Part shown: positions 1 through 15,097 of the stretch, one piece after another
How positions within the stretch are numbered: position 1 is the first letter of the stretch
How the letters are laid out: every line of letters starts with the position of its first letter
Assembly (NCBI GenBank): GCA_025201345.1
Contig: JAIXMG010000046.1
Span: 62,001 to 126,000 of the forward strand
Origin: Thamnidium elegans
Taxonomy: Eukaryota; Mucoromycota; Mucoromycetes; Mucorales; Mucoraceae
DNA length: 64,000 nucleotides
Direction of reading: 5' to 3'
Translations under genes and position numbers: made by a program
Notes under the pieces: generated by a model
What the model was told of the DNA's origin: nothing
Seen by the model: the letters and a program-made list of their open reading frames with translations, nothing else
Database searches by the model: none

Positions 1-3000
1 AGTTCTCTTGGTCGAAATAATGAAAGCCACAATGTCTATAAAGAATCTAATATTGGTAACCGTAGTGAAAACATTCAACACGATAACGTAAACCAACGTG
101 ATTTTGGCAATCAAAGTAAAGAACACAAGTCTACTGTAGAGGCTGTTGCCGATACTCTTGGATTAAATAACGGAAATAAACACTCAGAAAGAGACATTAG
201 TTCCTCTACTCGTCAAAGCGAATCTATTTCTTCTGAACGTAACAGAGAAGTCCCTAGCGTCCCTTATGATTCCAAGTCTAACGTTGAAAAATCTCATCTT
301 AATGCTGAACCTTCTTATGGTTATGATATACGTCGTGACAATGATGTTAATCCTAAAAAATCTGGTAAGGTTTCTTTTGTTGGAGCTGCAACTGACACAT
401 TAGGTTTGCATAATGAACACAAGTCTTCTCAAGAATCTAATAAGCCAATTCCTGCAGAACGCAATAAGAAAGTCCCTGGTATCCCATCTGAGCATACTTA
501 TCAAAACGATCATAATAGCCGTTATCATTCTATTCAAGGTCAGCATCATGGTATTGATACTATTCACGACAGGGAAATCGTTGGTGGTACTGCAGCTGGT
601 TCTTCTATTAGCGATTCTTTGGCTTTAAATAACAAGAAAAAACAATTTTCTCGTGATCCGTATGCTAATAACCCATCTCAATTGAATTCCGGTAGACGTA
701 CTAGCGCCGTACCTGGTATTCCTTCCGATACTGCTCAAGATAATCACAGTGGTAAAGAACGTACTTACAAATCTACTGCCTATGTACCCGTACACGATAA
801 CCATCATGACTCTTCTTTAGATAACGAGCGTCGTAGTTCTAAAGATAATGGTCGTCGCGGCTCTATCATTAGCAACATTATGGGTGGTAATCACAAGAAC
901 AAAAAGTATAGTGATAATGACTCTGGTTACGATCGGTCCTCAAAGTACCAAGATTCTACTCTTTATTCTGGACGTACTAAGTCTTTACCAAGCGTTGAAC
1001 AACATGACCAAGATGTTCGTGGTAGTCGCTTCAATAATGACCACACCTCTGGTGCTGATGTTCGCGGTAGTCGTTATAATTCTATCCAAGGCGATGGTGA
1101 CGAGCAGAATAGATACGGAAAGAGCATAATCGGTTATACTGCTACAGGTAGCGCTGCTGCTACTGATGTTGCCGCTAGTTCAAACCATGGTGAATCTCAC
1201 AGTCATCAACAAGAACCTTATAGCCATGGCGGACCTATTCCTCCTGAGCGTCCTTCTAAGCAGTTAAGCAATTCAAATGACTACGGGATCGAAAACAAGT
1301 CTGGAAGTACAGCTAATACTTCTACTATCTACCAACAAGGTAATCCTATTCCTGCTGAGAGTTTATCTAAACCAGTAAACAAGTCAAAAGATTATGAAGT
1401 CGAAAATGTTAAGGGTGAAAGGAAGGTCTCTCTCCCTCATATTTACAGACATGGTGAATCCGTTCGTCCCGAAGATGCTCCTAATCATGGAAATAACTAT
1501 GAAAGTTATGAAATTGAAAACTTCAAATCTGATCGTCTTCGTAATAACTCCAAGTCCGATAAAGGTATTATCTCTACTGTTGGTGGTATGTTAGGTTTGA
1601 ATCATGATAAAGACCAAAATCATAAACAACCAATTGATAAAGAACAGCATGCTACTTCTGATAGTAATAATTACGACAACAACTCTAATAATGATAACAG
1701 TAAGTCTCACAAGGGTCTTGTTGCCAGTACTGCCGGAGCTGCGGGCGCAACTGCAGCAGCCGTCGGTGGTGTATTAGGTGTTAACAAAAGTAATGAAACC
1801 GAAAACGCTCAAGTTAACCGCGATAGTATCTCTTTGAATCAAGGAAAACGTTCATCAGTAATTAATCAAAAATTCACAACTACTGAGGATGAAGCGGAAT
1901 CAAATTTGACACCTGGTAATCAAAGTTCAAATCAACTTAATCAAGATGTCTCTACTGGTAATGTTAATCAAGGAACTACTCAACCCAATCAAAGCAATTT
2001 CATCGGTCATGCTAATCAAGAAATGAATACTCGACAAGATCAAGTAATTGATGGTAATCGACTTGATCAGTCATCTGGTCAAAATAACCGCGAGAGTTCG
2101 TATGGTCGTGAAGCCGGAGGCGTTGCTGCAGTCGGTGGTATGTTTGGTTTAAACCACTCGGGCCAATCCGCTAATACTACCGGTTCTCGTCGTATGTCTT
2201 CAGGTCAAAATGATATTAGTGGTCAACGTAACATGAATGCTGAAAATGCATCTAGCCAACGTACTAATAGCGCCGATAGTAATACTTCCAGTGGCCAACG
2301 TAAGATTCGTACCGACGCTGCTCTCGCTGCGGCCCCTCATGGTAATATTTATGTTAGCGATAAACAATATGAAAATGCTTATTCTCAAGGAGACGATGTC
2401 ACCAAGTACGCGAAAAAAAAATCTAGTATAGGCGCTGTTGCCGGTACTACTGCTGTCGCTGGCGCTGCTGTATCTTCTGTTGGTAATAAATTGGGATTAC
2501 ATCGTAAAAGCAATGGTGAGACTGGTCAAAATCACACAAATTATGCTCAGCGTCAAGATACGAATTACCAAGGTCAAACTGAAGACAGAGAAAACAAAGG
2601 TGTTATTGCTTCTGCAGCTGAAACTGTTGGCGGTAAATTAGGATTAACCAAATCAAATGAATTGTCTGAAAGTAATAATGATACTATTCACCGTGGTAAA
2701 GCTAACCCTTTGTCAGGAAACAATGTTTCTAACCCGGTATATGTTTCTCAAGGATCAAAACTTACCAGTGAAAAATTGAATCAACGCCAACTTCCTACTC
2801 CTCCAAAGGATGCTGAAAGTATTAGTAGTACTCGGGCCACTACTGGCGAAATTGTTCCAGATGTTCGTAACCAAGAAGTTAAGAATCGTCATAATGATAA
2901 TTTCCAAAGCGGTCATAATACAGTTGATGAAATTAATAATCCAAAACATCGTAAGAACAGCATTACTCAAGGTATTAAAAGCAAGTTTAACAATGCTGTA

Positions 3001-3558
3001 CGTCGTTTGAGTAGCCAAGGATCCGAAACATCTAATGAGCGTAGATTATCTGCTGCTGAACTTTACAAAAATCAACAACAAGCAACTGATCACCAACAAA
3101 ATGCTTTCGCTAGTGGTGCTGCATTTGGTAGTGCTCCTTCTTATCAAGAACAAACGACTCATCATGAGACCGGCTCCGCTCCTCGTAATGTTTCTCACCC
3201 TACTAATCAACATAATGAGGTAATTCAAGAGAATGTCCATCCTGCTGTTGCTCCTCAAGACAATACTTTACATCCTAATTCTGATTCTCAAGACACTGGT
3301 ATTCACTCTGCAGTTAATAGAGTTAGTGATAACGGCAACCCTACCGGTACCAACCAAGAATATGTACAGGCTCCCGGTGCTTATAATTTGAAGCCAGTAG
3401 GTGAAATCAACTATGTTAAAGTTACTCCAGAAGATGATGTGAGATATTACTAGTTTTTTATTTTAATTTTATACTAATTTAATTTATTCCTACAGTCGAA
3501 AGCTGAAGCGGCTATAAAAGCTATAGTTGTACCTTCAGAGAATTTAACTAACCATTAA
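1..3558 (+). CDS. Long low-complexity repeat protein, 5'-truncated
   Basis: I do not recognise the family. The frame is open from the first base of the window, so the start lies upstream and at least 1,150 residues are visible. The chain is rich in Asn, Ser, Gln, Gly and His and is probably disordered. It is punctuated about ten times by a short hydrophobic Gly/Ala module ending in a GG-x-LGL(N/H) core, for example near nt 136-180, 370-420, 583-640, 1561-1615, 1708-1794, 2116-2163, 2422-2514 and 2596-2661. Basic RRxS motifs recur (for example RRLSS near nt 3004) and could be kinase sites. Unspliced, the frame stops at 3453 (ending VRYY). A likely last intron at 3439-3495 (GTGAGA donor, TACTAAT branch site, CCTACAG acceptor) gives a 20-residue tail ending NLTNH at 3558, and I prefer this model. 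No signal peptide or membrane helix is evident in the visible part. Confidence 0.78.
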
Positions 3559-3742
3559 TCTATTTCTTTTTCATTAAATAAATAAAAAAAGATATTTTAT
3601 TCATAATTTTACTTTGATAAAAAAAAAAATGTGCTTAATTTTTTTCAAATGTTAATTTTGTGGTAGTATTTACGAGGGTTATGTGAATTATACATAATGA
3701 TTGGAAGGGTATAGAGAGAACATATGGATTCGGGAATAAAAG
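3559..3742. other. Intergenic 3'-3' spacer
   Basis: Short AT-rich spacer between two convergent genes, with AATAAA-like runs near 3575-3590 that could serve as polyadenylation signals. No gene is seen. Confidence 0.6.
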
Positions 3743-6420
3743 TTACGGTAGCCACACATGAACAATTCCTTGTGCTCCTGCTACACCAGCAGAAATTGTC
3801 ATAGAATCCTCATGAACAGTCAAACTAGTAACACAGTTACTAGTTTGATAACTTTTCAAAAGGTTAGTAGTACCTTCAATATTCCATACTTTAACAGTGG
3901 AATCCCCTCCGCCTGTTACTATAGTACGACTATCAGACATCCAGTATATACCGCCAATACCAATACTGGAATCTGGTGCAATGAGTGATTGATTTACCAG
4001 TGTTTCTTAAAATCGAAAAAAAAAATACAATTAATCAAAAGAAAAATAAATAAAAAAGGAAGCTTACGATCATGGCTAAGTACATGAAGTACTCGCTTTG
4101 GATTTCGAACATCAAATATAACAACCTCGTTCTTTTCCTTATCAGCGTTTCCAGAGGCAATATAGTTATCACAGGGACTAACTGCTACTATATTTACATC
4201 GTTATGTCCAGTGTAATATTTTGTAACTTCCTTTGATAAAACATCTTGTAGATGAATAAAACCATCACCAGACATGTTATCGTAACGGTTGTAATTTCCA
4301 GAGATAATGAATTTACCAGATGATGATACTGCCATACTTGAAACAGATCCTTTCATGGAATTAAATCTGTTACAAGGTATACCAGACGAAGTATCATAAA
4401 CTTCAATCTTTATAAAGCGAAAGAACCTTTATTAGGATACGACATCTAAAGAATAGTATGTATATAATAACTTACATAGCCTGGATGATTAAAATCCTTA
4501 TTATTAACACCTAAAAACAATTTGTCTTCAGTAATATTACGTCCAAATTCAATGCAATCCACTTCAGGATCAGTAAAAAAACCCGGGTCTAATTCACAAA
4601 TTACCCCAGAGCCAGTTTTTCCATTGATACCAATTGACCAGACTGTTGCAGAACCATCATTGGAACAGGATGCCAATATGTTGTCATATTTAGAATAATC
4701 AACCGCCAATTGATTAATGCTTTTAGAGTGGTATTCTTTAAAATAGAAATTAGAAATTACACACGAAAAAAAAATAAAAAATAAAAAACGTACGTAAAGT
4801 AGAAACGAGTTTACCAGTGGATGCCTTCCAAATATTTGCACTTCCTTCGTGAGAAGAGGTATAAATTAAGCTTTGATCCTTTGATGTCTTTACATCTGTA
4901 ACGGTTTTCCAAATTTCTACATACAAAAAAAAAAAAAAAAAAAAAAAGCATGAAATTAGTCTTTGAATTTTTATTTTTGTAATCAATTATACCTGGTCCG
5001 TTTACTTCATTTCGAATATAATGTCCTTTTAATGTCGAACAATTCTTTGTGTCTGCATCCCATACTCTTAAATTTCCAGGCATATTATACTGAGCATTTT
5101 CATCGCATAATGAACCAATAGCTACTTTTAATCCAATTGAATCTCTAAATACAGCTAAAGCAATAGCATCCCCACTTCCTTCAGATATAGTATATTCTCT
5201 TGTCATATTGCTAAGATTAATATTACGCATAGAATTATAACTCATTAGACCAGTTCTTTTTCGTTTTGATAATAACTGATGTCGGGATGAATTTCTTAAA
5301 TTAGCTATTATATAGAAACATTTTAGAAGCAGAATAATAAAATCAGTTATAGCTCATATTAATTTACCTTTTTGACGATTAATAATGATAGGATTGTTAT
5401 ATGAAATAAGATTCCCTTCTGTAAAATCAGACCAATAACATCTGCAGTCCAATGGAGTTCTCCCAGGCAAAAGAGTGGATACATATTGCCAAAAGTCAAC
5501 TAATTCTCTTCCAAATTTACTCTTTTTGATATTTTGTTTTTCCACACAATTTTGAAGTATTTGAACTTCATTAGAAGTAAAAGGACAATGTAAGATATCT
5601 CCAACATCCAATTGAGCCCAATCTTCCCAGGTTGAGTTATACCAAGCTCGATTAGGAACATATGGATTAGTTTGTTCATGCTGCGTAGAATATTCGGGAC
5701 TGCTTTTGGATGATGAATCACGTGTTCGACGGCTTGCGCGCGTTTCATTGTTAAAATAGGGAACAGAGATATCTGTTACTGATTGAATGTAAAGCTCAAT
5801 CTGGCGTAAAGTACACGTTATATCCGTATCTTTTTGAATAAAAGTTTTTACTGTGGCTGGTGGTTGCATCTACAGATAAAATCCATAGGGATTAAAACCC
5901 CCTTTTTTTTGTATGCAAAATATATCAATTTGATTGTACTTACTAATGTTTCCTGAATTGTTGCTTCATTTACAAACGATGTCATTTGTTGTTCTTCTAT
6001 TTTTGACGATAATGCGTCCATAGAAGTAGGAAAATTTGATCCTATATCACTCATCTCCCCATCAGATATGAAATTCACTTCCATATCTGACAAAGATAAT
6101 TGATCATCGTCATCATGATTAGGCACGGTTTCCTGTGGCTCTTCTACCACTGCGCTAGTAACTGCCTCTATCTCCATCGGCTCCACAACGCCTTCTTGCT
6201 CTCCTTCTGAATCTGATAATGATATAGGATCACTGGCGTCTCCTGGTACTTTTGTTTGAATGTTTATTGTTTGTTGAGCAACAGGGGAAATAGAGGGACT
6301 TCTTCTTCTGTCATCCTCATCCTCACTGTCACTAATTACAATAACGCTTTTAGACTTTTCTCTCACAATATATTTGAACAATGTGCTGCCTGGTGCGTCG
6401 AGTTTTTTCTGTTCGAGCAT
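3743..6420 (-). CDS. WD40-repeat protein with acidic N-terminus and Myb/SANT-like segment
   Basis: Seven coding exons close in frame: 6420-5944, 5869-5368, 5304-4993, 4916-4794, 4735-4476, 4407-4068, 4005-3743, giving 758 aa. Introns have GTAAGT/GTATAA-type donors and TAG/AAG acceptors. A probable 5'UTR intron (GTAAGA...ATTAG, 6510-6422) ends one base before the chosen ATG, which is why the upstream in-frame ATG at 6501 is not used. Residues 26-37 (VIVISDSEDEDD) look like a SUMO-interacting motif, and further acidic DSEGE/SLSD patches follow. Residues about 255-308 contain FWQYVSTLLPGRTPLDC...YW, typical of a Myb/SANT third helix. The C-terminal 400 residues hold about seven WD blades (LRVWDAD, ANIWKAS, ATVWSIG, VIFDVRN, VKVWNIE, VHVWLP). 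Acidic, SIM-like and SANT-like parts suggest a nuclear chromatin role. A relation to heterochromatin WD proteins such as fission yeast Raf1 is possible but unproven. Confidence 0.87.
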
Positions 6421-6510
6421 CCTAATTTCGAAATCACAAGATGCAAAAAAAAAGGAAGATTTTTTTATTACTAAAAAAATACTGCGGAGTTTTACACTCA
6501 TTTTTCTTAC

Positions 6511-9500
6511 GTTTTGGATTGGTACTTTTTCACGGGCGTGTTTACTGTCGGCGGCACTTTAATTTTAATGAGTTTTTTAGAAGTCACAACGCTTAACTTT
6601 GATTGGGTAGATTTGCAAATCAAAAAATTTGTGCGAAAAAACTAGTCCTACTCACGTGATACACGCGTGTCTCATTTCTGTGTTCCTTTAACAGATGCAG
6701 ATTTATGGTTCTTGTAAGAGATTTGTATCAAAAACAGCTAGGCTCACTACTACGACTGTATCCCATACAAGGAGTAAAACGCTGTAGAATAGATGTTGGT
6801 CACATTGAAATGCTCGTCACATATATTCAAACTCAATAGCTGCTATAAAAAGCAGCTCTTCAAAAATGGATGTAAAGACACCTTTTGTCTTTTAGTTGTA
6901 TCCTACTGCCACTATCTATATTTTAGTCCTATGCTCTCTCTTTCTCTCTTCAATGAGGTAAGTGCTGGGTTTTATGCTAGGTTGAGAACCACTTTCTTAA
7001 GCTAGCGAAGCATCTGTCTCTTGTACCACTGTAGAAGTTCCTATTCTCATGCGGTCCGCCTGTTTCGAACTTAAAAGGGCCTAACTCCTTCTACCAGGAT
7101 CCGGAGCCAAATAGGTATTACAGCGGTTAGTAAAGAAACATACGTCTTAATAGGCAATTCAATCATGGCCACTTCCTATAAGTTTAATCGTATTCAAGTG
7201 TATTGCTATCCATCAATTTTAATTGACCAATAAAATGATGCTAAGCAAGCAAGAGTTCCCAGGCTTGAAAAAAAACTGCCCGCATTTTGCATGTGCCGTT
7301 TGCAGTATAATATTAGCGCTCCGCTCCATGGAAATGCCAAACTACTTAAATATATTTATAAGGCTAGCTTCTCTCCTATATATAGCCACATTATATATAG
7401 TCACATTATATGTCGATGATATTGGTACTGAAAAGAGAGTGTCCTCTCCATTACATTTACCAAGTCATTGGCAGAGTGGGAAGCTGGCGACATCTTATAA
7501 AAACTGATGACGAAAAACTGTCACTATATAACCGCTACACTTCAGTATATGAATATATAGTAGGCACAACTTGACTAAACCTTGCTCTAAAGAGCAAATT
7601 ATATTTCTTCCTCGCTTACTCGCCGCGTCAAGATGAATTGCTTCTAAAATCTATATCTGCTTCTCTTTTCTATACTGCGCCAATTTATAAAAGCCTGAAT
7701 TCTCAGTGACTACCAATACAAAACGGCAAGTTGCTTACATATACTCGGGTATGACAAAACTACTACTATGACTGTATCTAGTACCATACTCATGTCAATC
7801 TACACTTCACGGCGCTTCAAATTTGTGTAGTAGCGAATTATTTAGTGGTATGTGATATATACAAGTGATATATCTAACCTTTTAAGTACTACTTAAAGTC
7901 TGTAATTACAGCTTTATTTGACAAGTACCAATTCACTATGAATAAATCTGTACCTAATTGATTTTCCTTATAAAAGATGTTCGTGATACTGTTACAGAAA
8001 TAGCCTATTCGGGATAGCATAATAATTATAAACGATTGTTTATTATTATTTATCAGGATCTGCCTCACTCAAATATTACTGCCCGTTCATTTCCATGAAG
8101 GGTCATTTCTATTATGTTTGTTATGAATACTAACAGTTATCCGTAACCACCTATTTTGTCATTATCCGATTCAACTGTCATTGGACTCTTCTTTTTTTAT
8201 ATAAATAACTACTGTTTCTTTTCAAATAATAGGCATCATCTTTCTTTTAAAATTTTTATCAAACTTTCTGACTCGTTTATTAACAAATATATCAGTATGC
8301 AATGATAAAGTAACTATAATGGAGTAAAATTATATTATCATTGAAGAATAAAGTGGTATCGCTAATCCGAGTTAAAGACAAATAAATTACCAATTGGAAA
8401 ATGTAAATTGTTATTACAGGTATAACAAAAGATGATTGATAGAATATAAATTTATTAAAAGGGAATAATAAAAGTATAAAGAATAATATGGGTATTAAAC
8501 AGATATAAACTCTAAGGTTTTATTTATATTTGTTGTTTAAGTATTTATAATGATTGTAAGAAAGATATTAATTCGGGGTATATATTTTGGTATGTAACCT
8601 TGTTAAGCCATTTCCGTTAAGTCGCTACATGGTACTGCTGTTGTATCTACATAATATATGTTAACAATATCGAACTAGACATAGATTATACAAGTACTCA
8701 TATTCTCAGATAGTCACTTACATAATCTATACACAATTAGACTATTTCTACTTATATTACTCAGATACATCTTAGTGTTCTATCGATTGAATATAAATTT
8801 ATAAACGACTGTTAATACTATTTGAATAAATAAGATTACTGGTTTACATAAATAATTGTCACATCATTTATAGTTCATAAGCCTCTATCTGATATCTTTT
8901 AGTCTTGAGGCCAATTAGAAAGATAACAGGCATCACTGCTGTTATAATTAACCTTCTGAAGAAACTATTTCTATATTCAAATTGCTCATATATGAATGGC
9001 TTGCTAATACTGTCTAAGTTTCACATCTTATGATAAGCGTCCACTTAAATCCAATATGTATATAATGCACACACATTTTCTTATAATAAAAGCTATTATG
9101 TTGTATTTGTGACATATATACATATAAAATACATACAAATTAAAGAAATAACTAATACTGCATTAAAAACCGAAGAAAAACCTTCTTAATAAAATCAGAT
9201 CTATAATGTCATATTATTAATAATATCCTGAAACAAAGGAACTCAACTATATTAAAATGCTGTGTAACTGGAATCAAAATCAATGATCGGTAGATCGAAA
9301 AGAAGCTCAATCATATTAACAAATAAATAGAATATTTCACTAATCTTGGATTTAATAAAAGTCTGGCTAACTTATATTAAATAAAGAACGACCATGATTA
9401 GCATAGAATAATTTTATTCATTTGATAATATAAAATTAACATCATATGCCCAAAAGTCTAAAAACGATAACATTAAGATATAATTAAAACCTCAATTGCT

Positions 9501-10041
9501 ATCTATACATCCTGTACCTATAATTGGTACAAGATTACCTTAATCTTAGAACAATAAGAAAAAGGTCGAGGCCATACGATAAGAAAATTAGTTCAATTCC
9601 AGTAAATATTAAATGCACGCATAACCAATTATATCTGTAGCGATGAACCTGAATAAAAGATGATCCAGTAAACAAAGAGTTAACGGGATCATCATTTAGG
9701 GGTAATATCGTTATCCAATCGGCTATGATAGATCAAACGGAAGATGAGAGTCAATTCTTACGAGTAGAAACCTATCATTCAAAAGCAGATAGGATCGGGT
9801 ATAGATGATTTAAATCTATTAGAAAATATAGCCCTTTAAAATCAATTAGGGTATTCAAGATATAAAGAGGAAACGTAATTTTAGTTTTAGAGAGTTTTTT
9901 CAGTTTTATTTTGAATAAAAAAATACGCCAAGTCTTTTTTATGTTGTAATTTTGTCAAATCCCACACATTACCTTTTTAAAATCTGTTATTATATTATAT
10001 TTGTTGTATTTTGATATTCACTTTTATTTTATAACAACTGC

Positions 10042-10074
<33 letters not shown>

Positions 10075-10676
10075 ATTACAAATTATCACGTTAATTTTTC
10101 ACTTCTGAAATATTAATTTTGATATGTTTCTCAGAAAACATCATAACATACTATGCCATTCACTTGCATAATCGCAGTTCATGTAGTTAAAACTTACTTA
10201 ATATAAAAATCTAGCACAATATCTAACAGATAAAAAAGTGTTTCGATATATTAGTATTATTATATCTAATTTACAACACTATAAAGCATACACGCTGCTT
10301 ATTTTATTCTAGAAAGTAGATTGATTAAGTACAAGCGATGTAATAAAATAGTCAACCATAATTACGGTATTGTGTCTTTTTTATGATCTCGTGTAACCCG
10401 AAATATCCCATTATAGTTCCCCCGGATTTGGAAAATAATCTTCTCATGTAACGAATAACAATCATATACAACGATTCGAAAATACAAAGTTTAAAAATTG
10501 ACGACTGATTCACGATAAAAAAAAAAGACGCTATATTAATCAAATAGAGGTAATTCATTAGAATAAAGAAAAAATTCTATGAACGCAGAAAAAAAAAAAT
10601 TTGGCAAGACTGCGTTTTAAGACAAAGCACAAGAGTCCACTTTTTTTTCTTTTTCTTTTATTTTGAAACAAAGAAT
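6511..10676. other. 4.2-kb gene-free AT-rich region
   Basis: The first ~150 bp probably hold the promoter and 5'UTR of the WD40 gene, and the last ~100 bp those of the DEAD-box gene. Between them I see only short chance ORFs (for example 6793-7005 and 7223-7507) with no recognisable motif. Base composition is less AT-rich at 6650-7800 than at 7800-10600. A hairpin AGCTGCT-N6-AGCAGCT lies near 6839, and a ~28-base A run is at about 10041-10069. No tRNA, LTR or TIR pair was recognised. It could be a decayed transposon. Confidence 0.55.
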
Positions 10677-12369
<1,693 letters not shown>

Positions 12370-12474
12370 TAAATTACACGTACGAACCTACTACTTCTTT
12401 TCGATGTATTTATTTTTTATTTTATTCATCGTATTATTGACCTGCATGGTTCGTACTCCGTGAACTGAGGCTGT

Positions 12475-12512
<38 letters not shown>

Positions 12513-12572
12513 TCTACTTATTGCATTTTTCACTGTCCCTTATTATTTTTTTAACTTCAAAATATATTTACC
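12370..12572. other. Spacer with ~34-base poly(A) tract
   Basis: AT-rich spacer between two genes on the same strand, with an A run of about 34 bases near 12475-12508. It probably holds the polyadenylation region of the helicase gene and the promoter of the SNF2 gene. Confidence 0.5.
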
Positions 12573-15091
12573 ATGACTGATGCTATTGGATCAACTTACC
12601 CTGATTGCGAGCTTTGTGAAAATGGTCTTGAAGGTGATAGCTTTCGTTTATTAATAAAGCACAATGTAGACGGCAAAACTATATTATTTCACGCACATAA
12701 AAATGAAGACTTTTATAACATTCTCACCAAACTGTCCACTTTCTATCCTACGGTATGGAAAACAGATGTTCGATACTATTTTTATTATGACATGGGTGGT
12801 ATATATACTCCCATTGATGACTCACGTTGGCTAAGAGGTATATATATATATATATACATAAAATATGGAGTGATCTCCTCTACCCTTTTTTTTTCTGACA
12901 TTATGGATATAGATAGAGATATAATTGTTGCTTCACCAATAGAAGACTTGACAGATTTACCAAGAGTCAATTTGAATGCAGGTAAAAATTAAGAAATATA
13001 GTATATTAAAACTGGACAATTGACCTTTTTTTTTATTGTTATAATAGTTCACGCGACTTTAAGAGAAAATGTCGAATTAAGACCTCATCAAATAGAAGGT
13101 GTAAATCAAATGATCTATATGGAAAAAGCATACCGGGGAGGTATTTTGGCTGATGAAATGGGTTTAGGAAAGGTATGTTACACATGAACCTTTTGATGAA
13201 AGGATTACAATAGGGTTTAATACAAATCTCTTTAATTTTAGACAATACAAGCCCTTACGGTTATTTTACGTCAACAGCCTGTATTTAATACACATGCCTG
13301 TACGCTTGTTGTTGTACCTTCTCGTGGCGTAAGTAGTATTACTATAACCCATATAGTATGTAATTAATCTTTTTTTTTATGTGTCAAATAGATAGCTGAT
13401 CAGTGGGCAGATGAAATTCGCGCTAAAACGACTTATGGTAGTTTACCTTACTTTATATACCAAGATGAATCCGTCGGACTTTTAGATTGTAATTATATAA
13501 AAATTGTATTATTGTAAGCCAAAAAGAAAAAAAAAGATTAACATATTGCTACTAGACTCGTATTTTCGTGTTGTGATTACAACATATGATAGGGTTAGAG
13601 CAGAATTTAAAAGGGACGAAATCAACCGTAAAATTATAAATGGAAGGGCAGAGAACGCACCATTATTTGAGATCAATTGGGCTCGTGTTGTATTAGACGA
13701 ATCACATAAAGTTCGTGGAGGAACTATGTTATATCACTCTGTAAAGGCTTTAAAAGCGAAAATTAGATGGTGTTTATCAGGCACTCCATTTCAAAACGAT
13801 GTTACTGAACTGTACCCAATTTTTAACTTTTTAAATATTGAATTGGATATAAAAAAGAAACGTGAGGATGATTATATGGCGGAATTATTAAAAACACACA
13901 TGATTAGAAGAACAAAATCAAGTTTAAAGACTGAATTGACTATGCTACCACGGCAAGAAACTCGAGTTGTATTAACCTTTACTAAACCAGAAAAGGCATT
14001 ATATGATTATTTGGAGCGCTTATTATATCATCAATTAACAAAGATCAGAGAATCTGGTAATGGAAATTCGTTGTTAACTTCATCAGCCATTCTTTATTTA
14101 AGGTTAAAACAAGTATGTGGACACCATATGATATTGTTGGATAAATTCCCTGATTTAATCCCATTGGCAAATTCTGGTGATAGTGATACATTAGTAAACA
14201 ATTTGCAAACTGTGCAAGTAAACCGTGAAAAAAACTACTATGATGAAACATCTGAATTCGAACAAGCACTAGAGATTATTGAAAGTTATTAGTAAGTATT
14301 CACTCTGTGAACATAATTTAGATATTTACTAACTAGTGTACAGTGACCAATTTGGCGATTTGCATGAACCAATTGATCTGGCAGAATTACAAAAATTAAA
14401 GTTTATGAGGCACTCTACAAAAGTCATTTGGTTAGCTAATTTTTTGAAACAACTGCTTAGTGCGAACACTTCAGATAAGATTGTTATCGTATCTCAATTT
14501 GTAGATGTTATTTTAAAGATATCTGAAGTATTAACAACATCGCGTATTCCATTTCAAACATGTAAGTATACATATGTATGTTATTATTATCATTATAAAA
14601 TAAATTTGTATACTGATATTATATATACATGTGTGTGTGTTCATGTAGATCATGGTGGTATGTCTATTTTTTCTAGAAAAGCAGCTTTACAAAAATTCAA
14701 TCATGAACCAAAAGTTCGTGTTTTAATCATGTCTTTAAAAGCTGGTGGCGTTGGATTAAATTTACAACGAGCTAACCATATGATTATTATGGATCGATGG
14801 TGGAATCCTGCTACAATGGATCAAGCAATTGCTAGAATTCATAGAATGACACAGTTAAAAGAAACTTTTATTCATACTGTCGTCATTAAAGATTCAATTG
14901 AAGAAGGTTTAATGGATAACATTCTAGATAAAAAGAATGCTTTATTTGAAAAAATCGTTGGACGTCATGAACAACAAAAAGATAAACAGCAAACTCCAGA
15001 CGCAAGTTCTTTTGATACTACCTTATATGAAGGTATTCCTATGGAACCTGTTGATACTCCACAACCGCCAAATAAGAAAAGAAAGGCCTAG
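12573..15091 (+). CDS. SNF2-family DNA-dependent ATPase, Rad5/Rad16-like, no RING
   Basis: Eight exons close in frame: 12573-12837, 12913-12981, 13048-13172, 13242-13328, 13392-13488, 13556-14291, 14344-14561, 14649-15091, giving 679 aa. SNF2 motors use ATP to translocate on DNA and remodel nucleosomes or protein-DNA complexes. Visible motifs: I ADEMGLGKT (K ~153), II DESH (262-265), III LSGTPFQN (~288-295), RRTKSSL, LRLKQVCGHH, motif V SLKAGGVGLNLQ (~561-572) and VI IARIHRMTQ (~593-601). The C-terminus is basic (NKKRKA), a likely nuclear signal. The DESH box and the RxHRxxQ form of motif VI fit the Rad5/Rad16/HLTF/ULS1 branch, but no RING finger sits between the two lobes and no HIRAN domain is evident. 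The first intron is 75 bp, free of stops and a multiple of three, so its retention would keep the frame. The gene ends 6 bp from the convergent FYR gene. Confidence 0.9.
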
Positions 15092-15097
15092 TTTATT

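Noticed and set aside
6420..6501. Upstream ATG for the WD40 gene
   Set aside because: The segment is better explained as a 5'UTR intron (GTAAGA...ATTAG) ending just before ATG 6420.
6793..7507. Two short plus-strand frames in the gene-free region
   Set aside because: No motif, no splice partner and no conserved neighbour; lengths are ordinary for chance in this stretch.
10041..10069. Long poly(A) tracts as retroposition marks
   Set aside because: No processed pseudogene or target duplication adjoins this tract or the one at 12475; long A/T runs are common in the window and may include sequencing length errors.
10352..10558. 68-codon minus-strand frame
   Set aside because: Lies in the promoter region of the helicase gene, has a low-complexity hydrophobic product and no supporting signals.
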